In this document: one piece after another, positions 51,346-62,896 of the stretch
How the letters are laid out: each line of letters starts with the position of its first letter
Position numbering within the stretch: the stretch's first letter is position 1
Assembly: GCF_963583255.1 (NCBI RefSeq)
Contig: NC_084809.1
Coordinates: forward strand, 2,513,001-2,577,000
Source of the DNA: Pyrus communis
Lineage: Eukaryota; Streptophyta; Magnoliopsida; Rosales; Rosaceae
Length of the DNA: 64,000 nt
Direction: 5' to 3'
The notes under the pieces: generated by a model
Database searches by the model: none
What the model was told of the DNA's origin: nothing
What the model saw: the letters and a program-made list of their open reading frames with translations, nothing else
Made by a program: the position numbers and the translations under genes

Positions 51346-51894
51346 GATGCAGTTTGTATCTGGAATTCAGTAAAGATGTTATACGATGAGCATGCAAGGT
51401 TCTAAGAGATTGAAAGAGCAATTTTTGTGCGTGTGGCTTCAGGCTTGCATGTATTGGGTTTGTCCAACTCCTGCATGTCCTTAGTTGATATAGGATTTGG
51501 TGGGAATATGGGATTCTTGTCAAGATTTGTGAGCCCCGTAAACTTTCCCTTACGGTTCTTTTAGTACACAAGTACTTAGCCTTTCTCATCTTTCCCGCAA
51601 TATAACTTTTGGAAAGCACTTCTGCTCGTAAACATTTTTGTTATAAGTTTTTTTTATTAAGAAACATTGACGTTTTTTTTAATTAAAAATATGGATTGTG
51701 ACATGTGCTTATCCAAATCAATCCATGCAAATATTACCCGTTTCAATTCAAATTTTTTGGCCGATAAAGTGTAATAAATGAATCAAATTGCTTGATTTCG
51801 AATCAACATGTCCTCGGGTTAAGCCCGTCTTCTGCTTAATTTTTTATGTTTTCGGAAAGAAAATGTTGCCAGCATACCATTTTTTTAAAAAAAA

Positions 51895-52060
51895 AACTAA
51901 TGAAAATGACTTTAAAACTTTGAGTTTTAACGATAAGGACAATAAATTTTAACGATAAGGACAATAAATGGTAAAGTGAATAGTACCATGATTCACTTTT
52001 TAGTGAAAATGTGGTTTTTCATGAAAGTGAACAATACTGAAAGTTTTTCATTAAAATTCC
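51895..52060. mobile_element. Small MITE between the DUF295 genes
   Basis: Inverted ends AACTAATGAAAATGACTTT and GAAAGTTTTTCATTAAAATT enclose about 165 bp with GTGAATAGTACCATGATTCA. The word TTTTAACGATAAGGACAATAAA is tandemly doubled (51925-51968, period 22 bp). I recall closely similar elements as abundant in apple/pear genomes; that is memory, not a search. Confidence 0.7.
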
Positions 52061-52375
52061 ATTTTTTAAACCAGAAACAAAGTGTACGTGAAAAGGGGGC
52101 TTAAACCGGGAACATGCATGTTGATTTGTAATTCACCAATAACAAAAAAATTATTTAACTGAACAATTAGAATTAATAAATTACTAGATTTGTTAATATC
52201 TAGATGTTCAAAACTTTAAAAGTGACACCACGTAATTAAGCTCATGCATTTGTACTAAACTTTAAAAATTAACATGTTAAGTGCAATGATGTTTTATGAT
52301 TCATGCAGCCGAGTGGGATAAGGCTCTGTTGCTGTTAATGTGAACAAGAAAAAACTCTGCTGCCGAGTGCAGAGA

Positions 52376-53416
52376 CTATCTAACTAAACAAAGAAGGCCA
52401 GGAGCTTGATCTCGGCCACACTGCGTTTGATGCATCCGCTTGGTGGTTTTCCAGTTTTGTCTGAAGACTCTCCTGATGTTTTCCGGTCCCGGACTTACTC
52501 TAAATCCAACCTTCTTAGCCGGAGCAGTAGTGGAATCATCATCAAATCTGACCTCGGTCCAGGGAACTACTTCATCCTCCTCGAGATCAAAGCTGTAACT
52601 CCGATGAAGAACATTCTTCATCCACAGTTCCTTTGACGTCAAATCTTTTAGCCCTCGATCGGTTGTCGTAATATGGCAAGGAATTTGCACAGGTTCAAGC
52701 ATATGCAAACTTTCAGCGAAATAGGCAGGAGGGCGAGCGGCGTCTAGTTCAATGTTGAACTCTACTAAAAACTCCGGCGCATTCCTTAATGCAGCGTGTA
52801 GTTTCCCGTTAATTATTTCTATGTCGCAAAACTCGACCCCTCGGGCCTTGCCTTGATCAACGAAAGTCCATGATTGATCGGTCGGTCTGCAGAACGCTAT
52901 CCGGCCTTGCCAACATAGGGCTGCCACGAGACAATGCGGGCTTGTTGGCGCTGAAGAGGCTACTACTTTTTTGAAGAACGAAGGCCGGTTGCTGCCCTCA
53001 CATGGAACCGTGGACTGAGATGGAAGCATAACTCCATCTCCTGATGTCGGATTGAAGAAGAAGTTGACACAAGAAAAACGAGTACCACTACGCTGATCGG
53101 GTAGCAAATGGAACGACCAAGGATTTGCGAAAGCACCGAAACTCCCTACGTTCCAACATTCAACATCGACCATGATCAACCAACCTTGAATCGATCCAAC
53201 ACAATCAAGCCTTTTTATTTTGCAACAAGTGGGAAAATTCCATTTGAAAAAATTCCCATCACTTGGACCTAAATTGCGACGTTGTTTGAGGGAGGCGAGG
53301 CGTTGAGATTGGAGCGTATGCCGTGGAAGTTGAGAAGCATGGTGGTTACGCTTGCTCGGATCAAATGTCATATGATCAACAACTCGAAGCAATGTGTTCC
53401 TTGTTTGCAAGGCCAT
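52376..53416 (-). CDS. Truncated DUF295 paralogue
   Basis: A 346-aa frame (ATG 53416, stop 52376) clearly related to the 426-aa gene next to it, sharing 'CVGSIQGWLIMVD', 'KKVVASSAPTSPHCLVAAL', 'GRIAFCRPTDQSWTFVD' and 'GVEFCDIEIINGKLHAA'. Similarity is lost after 'KKVGFRV', where the neighbour continues for another ~100 residues of propeller. The last ~45 residues are unlike the family, and the word at this point, AGA|GTAAGT (52493-52498 on the minus strand), is a good splice donor. Either the true gene continues through an unseen exon, or the copy is a C-terminally truncated, probably decaying duplicate. No F-box is present here either. Confidence 0.65.
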   Translation of the reverse strand: MALQTRNTLLRVVDHMTFDPSKRNHHASQLPRHTLQSQRLASLKQRRNLGPSDGNFFKWNFPTCCKIKRLDCVGSIQGWLIMVDVECWNVGSFGAFANPWSFHLLPDQRSGTRFSCVNFFFNPTSGDGVMLPSQSTVPCEGSNRPSFFKKVVASSAPTSPHCLVAALCWQGRIAFCRPTDQSWTFVDQGKARGVEFCDIEIINGKLHAALRNAPEFLVEFNIELDAARPPAYFAESLHMLEPVQIPCHITTTDRGLKDLTSKELWMKNVLHRSYSFDLEEDEVVPWTEVRFDDDSTTAPAKKVGFRVSPGPENIRRVFRQNWKTTKRMHQTQCGRDQAPGLLCLVR

Positions 53417-53479
53417 GGTATCGATCTGGAATTTCGCACGAAGATATGAACGAGCAGCTTTAGCTGGAACAGATTCAGC

Positions 53480-54530
53480 TTCGCAAAGAATTGTAGTGTG
53501 GTTTGCAATATTTGGTTGGGTTCTATGTCCTAAGTTTTTATAGTTTGGAGAGTTTTCCTAGCGGGAGTGCTGTTTTTGTACTACTTTCCCCTTTTCGTTT
53601 GCCCTAACTTGTTTAGGAAGAACAAAAACTTGCTTCTTTTGAAAATCCATGGGGCCATGCGTTTACAAATATTACCAACAAAAGGGAGTGACAATTAACG
53701 GGCAAGCTAGTTTCATATTAGACTCTATTGATTCAGATTGAAAATTTTGTGGGCAAAAATCACCAATTTCGTAAGATTGGACTTCGCTTCTGTGAATCGC
53801 TCGAGCTACGAAACATTTTATGTGCCACGGAGCCAGATCAATGAGCTATGAAGCTTTCGTTGACTGATTTAAAGAACTAATCCAAAGGTGAGGTATTGCA
53901 TTTTTTTCAACACGATGTATCACCAGTTCAAACTTTTCTTCAGTTATCTACTCTTAACGGTCAAAGCGAACCCTTTGATTCCGAATTCTTCTAGTAATTT
54001 AGAAAGTCCAGTATAAATTATTTTATCGTTATTCAAATAACTTGTGCTTTTCTTTGGTTTTTTTTATTTTTTTATATTTCTTTTAATGCACATCACGCAT
54101 TATTTAAAAACTGCCCAAATAAATAACTGAGACAAATATGGCGTTTGAAAAACTATAGACTATAGTATCCATACTAAATTTAAATTTGGCACACTGTGAA
54201 ACAAACTCTGCTGAGTTTTGGGCAACTTCTAGGTATTTATCCATTTTTGTTTGAGGTGCTATTTTGGAAAAGTTTTCAATGTGATGTTCACACTGTTACA
54301 TGTTGTACAATAAACGAACAATAAAGTTGAAATATTATTGACTTATAATATACATTAGTGATAAATCAATGTGTCATATAGCACACGTGGGTTGATCATA
54401 TCGCGTAACATGTGTTAAATTAAGAAATCTATCTTACCGTAGATGATCTAAACACAAAAGATAAATGATCACTTAGTATTATAATCTACTATTATTCCTT
54501 TAAACTTATAATCGAAGATTTCAAGTCTTT
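53480..54530. other. Intergenic DNA, no gene seen
   Basis: AT-rich, no coding similarity and no clear transposon ends recognised between the truncated DUF295 gene and the downstream SINE. Confidence 0.5.
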
Positions 54531-54537
54531 GTCACAT

Positions 54538-54796
54538 GAGGTGGCGGTTTGGCTAGGTAACATAGTAGAAATGAATCGACCTACAACTCCTGGAACTACA
54601 GTTCGACTCCATCCTCGGCCTCGGGGAGTGGCGAGCAATTCCTACGAATGACGAATTTAATATCAAATTATAGTTTGATCCAGTCTAAATCTCCACCTAT
54701 TATTGTTTGTATTAAAAAAATTAATACGTGGTCCAGTCTAAATTTCCACTTATTATTGTTTGTATTACCAAAAAAAAAAAAAAAACAAAAACAAAA
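54538..54796 (+). mobile_element. tRNA-derived SINE with poly(A) tail
   Basis: GTGGCGGTTTGGCTAGGTAAC gives an A-box-like head and AGTTCGACTCC at 54600-54610 a B box. The 3' part contains an internal doubling of GTCCAGTCTAAAT(C/T)TCCAC and TTATTGTTTGTATTA, then an A-rich tail at 54768-54796. Clear target duplications were not found. Confidence 0.65.
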
Positions 54797-55074
54797 AATG
54801 TAAATGGAAAAATAATAAATTATTAATTTCCGTTGGATCATAAACCGAGTTTAATTAACCGTCTGAAGTCCGCCACTATAAGTAACAGACCGGCCCTCCG
54901 CTTCCCTCCCATTTCGTTTCTCCGCTGCTTCCTCAGACTCGAGTGAAAAGTCCGGACTGACCAGACCCTGAAACATTTCCACGGCGTCCAAACGCCTCTC
55001 ACTGAAATCTAGGGTTTCGCCATCGCTACCACCTCAAAGCTTGCATACGAACCGCCTTGTAGTTACTCCGATAA

Positions 55075-55113
55075 ATGCCTGCTGCATTGCTCAGGCAGTC
55101 CAGAGGTTTATGA
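55075..55113 (+). other. Upstream ORF in the leader of the ankyrin/RING gene
   Basis: ATG 55075 opens a 12-codon uORF ending TGA at 55111-55113. A second ATG at 55110 overlaps this stop (ATGA) and opens a frame that runs over the main ATG at 55141 in another phase. If transcribed, both would lower initiation at the main start. Confidence 0.5.
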
Positions 55114-55140
55114 TCCGCGCTCAAAAATTAGGGTTTTCTG

Positions 55141-57755
55141 ATGGATCTGGTGCGCCACGAACTCTTAATCTCGATTAATCTTGATTAATCCTGATTATCT
55201 TTAATATATATCTTGATTTTCTTGAGAAAATGTACTGAAAATCGCAGGAAATACAAAGTTTTGGAGCGACAGAGCTCCTGACCAACTCGCTTCCTAAATG
55301 CAACTATTTCTCTTACAATCGCGACGAAAACGTCGCGTTCAAGGCCGACGACGAACTCCGGAGCGCGAAGAGCGAACGGTTCGACTTCGTGGAAGCCGAA
55401 TCGCTCCTGATCAACTCGGTTTTCCGAGACAACAAGGCGCAACTCGTGACTCACGCGAAGCGGTTCGCTGAGGCGTCCGGGGAGGCGATTGACCGGAGCA
55501 CGGTGTTGAAGCTCCTCCAACTCTGCTGCAACTTCGACTCACCGGTGTGCGCGTCGGCATTGCTAGCCGGAGAGCTCGGAGCGACACCGCTGGTGAACGA
55601 GCTCGACGATTCCGGGAAATCGGCGCTGCACACGGCGGCTCTGGCTCACGCGGCGAGGTGCGTGGAGGTTTTGCTAAAGAAACACGCTCGTACGGGCCTG
55701 AGGACACGAGATGGACGCGCACAGCTTGCTCTGGACCTGTCTCTCTCTAGCAGCAGGTAACAACCAATTAAAACGTCCCAAAACACAGTCGTTTTTAGAA
55801 TTTGATTGCCTTAAAAGGTAAAAAGGTGATCCCTTCCCCATAAACCCCACTGCACATATTGCTTCTTGTGGAAATTTTGCTTTTTCCTTTTCAGTGCTCC
55901 TTTGACCTATTTCAACATTTTTATTAATTAACTGTACCTCTTTCTAATTTTTTTTTTCTTTTTCTTTCTTGTCCGGTTGTCCTTAAAAGTAAAATTTTAA
56001 TTAATTTCCGAATTATGATAAACCCTAATTCGCCTTTTGATTTTCAGGATCGATGTGATTTGGACACCGGATGACTACACCATTGAGGACTTGGTTGTTG
56101 TTCTTGGTGAAAAGGTTTTTATTTTTTATTTTATTTTTTATTTTTTGGTAATTATTTGTATTTTTCTTGGCCTGTTTGGCTTCCTAGAAAATGAAAAAGC
56201 TGGCAACTTAAATGTTAACAAAAAAACTCACTTCAATTTGGTATTTTTATTTTTTTTTTATTTTCCGTCTCAGGATTTGACGACTGTAAGACTTCTCAGT
56301 GAGAAGACGAAGGAACTAGGTGACGTGGCATATGCAAACGCCGTTGAAGGCCGCATGGTTGCTTTAGCGGCTCTGCTTGCAGTAGCTGCGGAGAAGGTGA
56401 ACGAAGCGGTGTTGGAGTTGCGCGATGCCGATTCGGGTTCCAAAGAGAAGGTGACAATATACGAATGCGTTATACGTGAAGCTCTGTCCCTGGCCCCTTC
56501 AACGACGCCGTTGAGGGCGGCCAAACGCACCTCGACCACCACGGAGAGCGACGACGCCGAGAAAAGGAGGATTCTGCTTCTCGAGATAGAGCTGCTTCAG
56601 CTCTTCGGAGCTGTTGCTTTCAGCAGTGGTACGGACAAGAAGGTGATGTCACCACTCATCCGAGCAGCCCAGGTAAGCCCAACAGTTCTCCAATTTGTCC
56701 TTTTTGTTGATTTATTATACAAAAGAAACGTTCTCAAATCATCAAACAGTGAAAGGCAAACGACCATATTTTTGTTAGTGCATTTTTATTGTTAAGTGGT
56801 GGCCTCGTAAGGATTGCAGATGGACAGCATAGTTCGAATATTCTGTACTCAAAATAGATGTCGTATCTATATGGCCTTAATAAGTGTTTAACATATATTA
56901 AATTTATAATAACAAAATTGAGATAAGTTAAGATAATTAATATATGTCAAATCACTTATTAAGGCCACTTCAATTTTGAATTCAAAATATTAGATCTTTG
57001 AACCACATATAATAAATTAGTATGAAACTCGTTGTAATGTTTTTAACTTAAATTCTCCTATTTATAAGAAAAAAAATATCTCTAAATTATAATAATAGTA
57101 GCTAATATGATTGGGGCTTGAAATATACTCGCCTCAAGTTGAAAGTAGTGAGCAAAATGTTCTCTAATATGATGCGTAAAACTTTATTGTGCGACGGAAC
57201 ACGTGATCCGGAGGCCAGTTTGAAGTTTTGTTTGTGAAAGAGGGAAAGTTGAACCTCGATTGTGGTGATATGCTTGATGGAGACTATGCGAAAAAGACAT
57301 TCGTTTTGGGATTTGTACTGGATTATGCTGGAATTGACGACCCCACTAAACAAACAATCCTTTTGTTTTCTTCTCGTCCAGGTGCTGATTTATGTGGTGT
57401 GGTAGTTATAAGTGGTGGGGGTCTGGGCCTTTAGCCTCTGTGTATGGTCCCGTTTGTGACTACATTTGGGTCTGCCTGCCTCAGGCTTCTTTTTTCTGGC
57501 TTGCTCTTGTGGTTGTGGGCCTTGGTGTCCTTTTCTTTTCTCTGTTTCATTTGTTTTTGTTTAATTGTTGTTTGTCTTTAAGAAAAACATGTGAAGCACG
57601 TGTCTCATTCAATGAAATCAAATTGTCTCTAAATATTTTGAAGGGAAGCAATTTGCTTCCAAATAGAACTAGTTAGGACTATATTATTACACTAAAGAGA
57701 AGTAAGGTACAACCAGAAGATGTAATAGATGGGAAGAATGCATTAGGTCTGTATA

Positions 57756-57787
<32 letters not shown>

Positions 57788-60700
57788 TGTATATATCAGG
57801 GACAATCCCTCTTTTGAATTTAGGGTTTAGGGTATTTGTTGGTAAAATTCATTCCTGTTCATTGCATAAGAAGGGTATCATCCTCCAACTAGTTAGTTTT
57901 TCTGCATGTACGGTAACTTAAAATACAATGCAGAAGGAAATGCATCGCTACACAGTCTTGTATGAAAAGGAAAAAAGTTGCTAACTGAACATTATTTGTG
58001 ATATGCTTCATATACGTGTCACTGTGTGCTGTTGGGGTTTTACTGTGATATGTGATTTGAAACTTGTTGGAATTTGGATAGGTAGGAGATGAAGCCGTCA
58101 TTCGTCTGCTTCTGAAGACAAATATAGATGTAAATGATGCTGATGATACAGAAGGAAATTCTGCTCTTCATTGGACCCTCAAACTGTCGAGATTGTTGCA
58201 TCCACAGCAGATCAAGTCTCTCTCCTTCTCCGTCTCTCTCTCTCTCTAACACACACAGATGCATAGAGTTAATTGCATTTATAAATTTTGATTGATTTCT
58301 TGTTTCAGAATTTTATGGCTTCTCATTAAGCATGGGGCACGAGTGAGCCAGAGGAACAAATTAGGATTAACTTCCTTTCATATTGCTGCTGGTAGTGGTA
58401 ACACAGAGGCACTTCAGGTATTGCATGTGTTCTCTTCTGCATAGTTTTCAATTTTCTTAAAGCATCAACTTTTAGGCAGCCAAAACTAGTTGGCAACTTT
58501 AAGTTTTCATGGAAGTCACTTATATCGACTTTGAGCCAATTGGCAGGTTCTTCTGTTGGAAGACCCGGAAGGTGTCCAGTACAAGACAGAAATTAAAGAA
58601 ACCCCACTGTTCTTTGCTGTGAGAAATGATAACATGGAGTGCGCTGAACTTCTTTTGAGCTGGGGAGCAAATAGTGAAATTCTCAATCTGCGGTAAGAAA
58701 CAATTGAACCTACTCTTCCAGTTCAATGTTGTTAGTGTTTATTCTGTATTTGCCAATTTGAAGCTGGCCCTCGGAATTCAAACTTCAAATACTAACGTTT
58801 ATCTCCATGTCTGCAAACTGTTAACATAACCAGTAGACAAAGACCTATTGACCTGACAAACTCGCAAGATATGCGTTTCATGTTGCTGAACCCGACCAGT
58901 GTTAGCCTCAGTAAGTTGATTTTCAAAATGTGTATGTGAGGAAATAATGAAGCAACTCTATCAATTGTACATTTGTTTCACATTTCTTACTATCGATTTT
59001 CAATTTTGCAGACACCAATCAACATAAATGCCATACTTGTTCACGAGTCAATGAGCCTTTCTCAAGCACCTGTGAAGCACTTCTAACCATGCAATATGAA
59101 GACACCGCTACTGAAAGGTACATTCAAGTTATGTGCTTGTGTGTGGGTGTGTGAGCATGCAAGTGGTGGTGCATGTGTATGTCCTTAATCTGTTAGCATG
59201 TTCTCAAGTTTCTATACTTGTTTGTGCATGCTACAACTATTCACTCCAGCAGCAAACCGGAGATTTGCAAATACTTTGACTCCTCTCGTGGATGTGTCAG
59301 AGGATCTAAGTGCTTTTATTCACATGATGCGGAGGAGCATCGGAAAGTGAAGCATGAAGCAGCCCATAATCATTCTCCTGTTGCTAAAGCATTAGCCCTC
59401 AAGCGCATCTTCGTAGGAGGACTTCCTCCTTCGGTGGACTCTGGTTAATCTCACCACTCTAAGAAACTTTCATACAAAAAGCTTTAAGCCGTATGAATTA
59501 TGAATACTCTCAAGCATTTATCAATGATTTGTTTAACATACATATAATCAACTCTATTTCTCTGGATGACATAATTTTCATGCTTTACTTTGTGAATCAG
59601 ATTCGTTGGGTAAGTTTTTTGAAAAAGAATTTGGCCCGGTGGAAGATGCCATAGTCATTTTAGCTCAAATGGAAAAAAAGACACACTCTCGAGGCTTTGG
59701 ATTTGTCACATTTAAAGAGGAGAAATCTGTTTCTGCAGCTGTTCAAGCACACCATATCACCATGGCAGGCAAGCCGGTTGAAATAAAACGTCTAATACCA
59801 AAATTGGCAGCTGAGTCAGCGAAAATGGCACTTCAACAACAAGAACAAAAGAATTGCAATTGCCAATCTCCACTTCCAGCAAAGGTGTTGTCCAACGAGA
59901 TGATTATGGAAGCAAATAAACCCAAACAAGGTTCTTGGCTTGATAAGGTAGTCCACGGCCAACCAAACACATCCCCTCAAGCACATAATACCAGCAGCCC
60001 CAAGGATAAAAGCATGCCTGTATGGCTAAAGGCTTTCAAGAAGTGGTTTCCTCGCTTCTTACAACGTCTGCCAAAGCCCACGGTTGGAGAATATGCTCTC
60101 TCCTCTCTGAAAAGTGATTTCAGGGCTTCTGTTGGCTTAGAACTGGATCATTCGCACATTGGCTTCTCTAAGCTCAGTGACTTCATCAAATCTTTCTCCA
60201 ACTTATGTACCATTAAGCATGTCCCTATTGGAAAACTCGGATCTCTCAGTCACATGGTCCTCCTACCAAATCCCAGGCTTCACCACAACCTTTGTCATGC
60301 ATTCAAAACGCCTTGCAGTTCCCCTTTTCCTACACCAACTCATGATGGTGGGGATTCAAAATGTCTTCATGAAATTTCAGTTGAGGCTGGCGGTGATTCG
60401 AAGTGTCTTCAAGACCTCCCAATGGATGATGTTGGTGATTCAAAGTGTCTTCAAGACCTCCCAATGGATGATGTTGGTGATTCAAGGTGCCTTCAGGATA
60501 TTCCAACCGATGATGTTGGTGATCCAAAGTGTGTTCAGGACATTCCAACTAATGATGGCGGTGATTCAAAGTGTCTTCAGGAGCTTTCGGTTGATGATTG
60601 TGCCGGAAACTTTGGGCACCCTAAAGAGAGACCCTCCTCTGGGAACCCTGAAGTAACCTCAGGAAAGGATACAACATCCCATTGGGAGCATTCAAGGGTC

Positions 60701-61351
60701 CTGCAATTCTTGAAGCCAGATCCTGTATTCCATGGTCGAAAAGATTATGATGTGCAAGAAGTAAGAGGACAGCATGTAGAGAATACAGGAAGCACTAAGC
60801 CTAGCGATCCACAGCAGCATTTGGTTTTGGAGGCCCTTACCAGAAAAAGGAACAAATCCTCGGGGTTCTTCCTTCGTGAATTTGATTTCTACAAGGTGAG
60901 AGCAGTAGCCAGTGAACTAAACGTTACGATTTTATATACATTGTTAAAGAGTTCATATATAGTGTTCATATGGACGCAGAACTACAAGGAAAACATCTTG
61001 GAGGGAAAGTGTTTTGGCTGCAACCAGAACCAGATGTCATGGGCCAACTTCCCCTGCCAACACTTGCTGTGGTGCAGCGACTGCAAAGTGCAGGCCATAC
61101 TGGCTGCCGGTGATTTTGTGCATAAATGCGTGGTTTGTGATGCGCAAGTACACAAACTCATTTCACTTCCGCGGAATGATGAGTTCTTGCCTATGCCACC
61201 TGGTCTTTTCCGAACGTAAGATCACAGATGATTCCACTTGCCTAACACCTTGATTGTTTTTATCTTGTTTTCCTAATATTGCTTTGTTTTTCTCCCTCTT
61301 TGTAGTCCATTCGTGCAGAAGACATCTCCACTGATGACCGGTAACAGATGA
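55141..61351 (+). CDS. Ankyrin-CCCH-RRM-RING protein
   Basis: Thirteen exons: 55141-55149, 55248-55756, 56048-56114, 56274-56672, 58082-58215, 58309-58417, 58547-58692, 58834-58910, 59012-59117, 59250-59443, 59601-60895, 60980-61215, 61306-61351, giving 1108 aa. Order of parts: ankyrin-type helices ('DDSGKSALHTAALAHAARCVEVLL'; 'EGNSALHWTL', 'LGLTSFHIAAGSGNTEAL', 'KETPLFFAVRNDNMECAELLL'); a CX8CX5CX3H finger ('ICKYFDSSRGC..'); an RRM with RNP2 'IFVGGL' and RNP1 'RGFGFVTF'; six 14-aa repeats at about residues 834-917; and a C-terminal C3HC4 RING (Cys1026, 1029, 1041, His1043, Cys1047, 1050 and a final CVVC). This predicts an RNA-binding ubiquitin ligase. The 3-codon first exon is the least certain; without the last splice the protein ends at 61219. 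Confidence 0.8.
57756..57778. repeat. (GT)n microsatellite in intron 4 of the ankyrin/RING gene
   Basis: GT run followed by TATATATGTATGTATATAT. The host intron (56673-58081) is the gene's longest, 1.4 kb; its other open frames carry no recognisable domain. Confidence 0.9.
60350..60601 (+). repeat. Coding minisatellite, six 42-bp units
   Basis: Six in-frame units of 42 bp encode 14-residue repeats of the form GDSKCLQD(L/I)P.DD(V/G). Units two and three are nearly identical at the DNA level, others are diverged, implying both recent and older duplication. Each unit keeps one cysteine (GD.(K/R)C). Confidence 0.92.
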
Positions 61352-61853
61352 AATCATTTGCACTCTAGGTCCCCGTGCATAGAGGGGAGAAATGCTGCAA
61401 GTGGAAGGTAGACGACAGCTAAAGACGCGTAGTATGAGGGTGCAGGTAAACTGTAAATATGCACCCGGAAAAGGTAAAGAGGTTAAAGGCGGGTTGGGCA
61501 TAGTGGCTCCTTCCCGCCACACTAGAAAATACTTTTGGACTCAGGTCGAAACCGTAGAGTTTGCTGCAGAGCAGTAGCCATATATCACTTAGAAGAAGGA
61601 AAGAAAATGATAGCAGAAGCGTTCTGCTGATATATAACTCGTTTTGTTGATATTTTGGAGTAATTACCGTGATATAAACAACACTAATTACCGTGAGCTT
61701 ATCTGTTTTATGATTCAGTTTCGCAAGTGCCAATTGCGGTACATTCAAATTACCGTGATATAAGTCTAATTTTGTGAGCAAGTATTATGTATATTTAATT
61801 TTACTTTGATTATTGCCGCATCAGCTTTTTTTTTGCAGGTGAGGGTTTTCCTC

Positions 61854-62034
61854 GGATCCTTTTTTTGGGATCCTAGGGATCCTGTGATCGAGACCGTTAA
61901 TTGTACATCGTGCAGTCAATTTTTGTTAGATACTATTTATATTTGATTTTAAATTTTGAAATGATTTTTAATCGCACGATGTACGATGAAAGGTCATGAT
62001 CATGGGATCTCTAGGATCCTCATAAAAAGGATCC
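61854..62034. mobile_element. MITE with ~45-bp terminal inverted repeats
   Basis: Left end GGATCCTTTTTTTGGGATCC followed by TAGGGATCCTGTGATCGAGACC. The right end reads, in reverse complement, GGATCCTTTTTATGAGGATC then CTAGAGATCCCATGATCATGACC. Inner arms ACATCGTGC and GCACGATGT also pair. Total about 181 bp, non-coding, and rich in GGATCC. I recall this family as very common in apple/pear genomes (memory only). Confidence 0.8.
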
Positions 62035-62059
62035 GGCTAGGATCCTTTTCCTTTCCCCA

Positions 62060-62896
62060 GCTAAAACCTCAGGAGCTGCTTTGGGTTTTGACTTTGTGGG
62101 GCTGATTTTTCGATCTTTCTTTTCTTACTCTGGATCGTTTTAAGATTACGGGCATGAGTTTCATTTGGGCCTAATAATAGGTATACGCCCTATAGGGTCA
62201 ATAGTCCATATCAATTCATATGCATGAGATGGGAGCTAATTACGTTTTACATCTTTTATTTTTGGAGTCATTTTCAAAATCGGTTATGAAGTTTTAATTT
62301 TCTCATATTTGAAATTGTACCAATTAAGATTTTTGTCTCTTGAATTATTTGAATTTTCGTTAAATTGATGACATGGTGAGCATGAAACTCATAACTTGGC
62401 TGATATGTAAGTTACATTTACACTACATTGACTAAAAAACTCATTAATTTAATTAATTAGACATTCAAATATTCAAAAGGTGTATTACAATATATTTTGG
62501 GTTCCACTTCCATGCTACGTATCATTAAATGTTACGAGTATTGGATGATGTGTATTCACGGAACCACAATAAAAGTAATAATCCAAACCAATCTAGGTCA
62601 TCCAATGGTCGTAGAGTTTAATGATACGTAACATGAAGGAAGTTTCCATATATTTTGCCTTAAACTTGTCTGATTGGAATGTAGGAAACTGTACAATGAC
62701 ACACTAGGTGTGTGATTTTGATACTAGCTGCATCGTTACAACAGGTAAATCACGATAGGAGAAAAACTTGGGTAGGGGTGCCCGGCTCACGACATGTGCA
62801 AACACTTTTTACAAAAGTATGAGATTTCTTTGTCTTAGAAAGTTGCTCTAATTAGGCAGCCCTACCAAATATTTTCTCGTCCCCAAATGAATCGAA
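62060..62896. other. Intergenic DNA, no gene seen
   Basis: AT-rich spacer between the convergent ankyrin/RING and NAC genes. No coding similarity; likely includes part of the NAC 3' UTR. Confidence 0.5.

Noticed and set aside
57102..57676. Open frames in intron 4 of the ankyrin/RING gene
   Set aside because: Low-complexity hydrophobic products with no motif; the flanking exons join in frame across the whole interval.
60159..60656. 165-aa alternative frame over the minisatellite
   Set aside because: It is the +1 shadow of exon 11; its repeats reflect the 42-bp DNA repeat, not a second protein.
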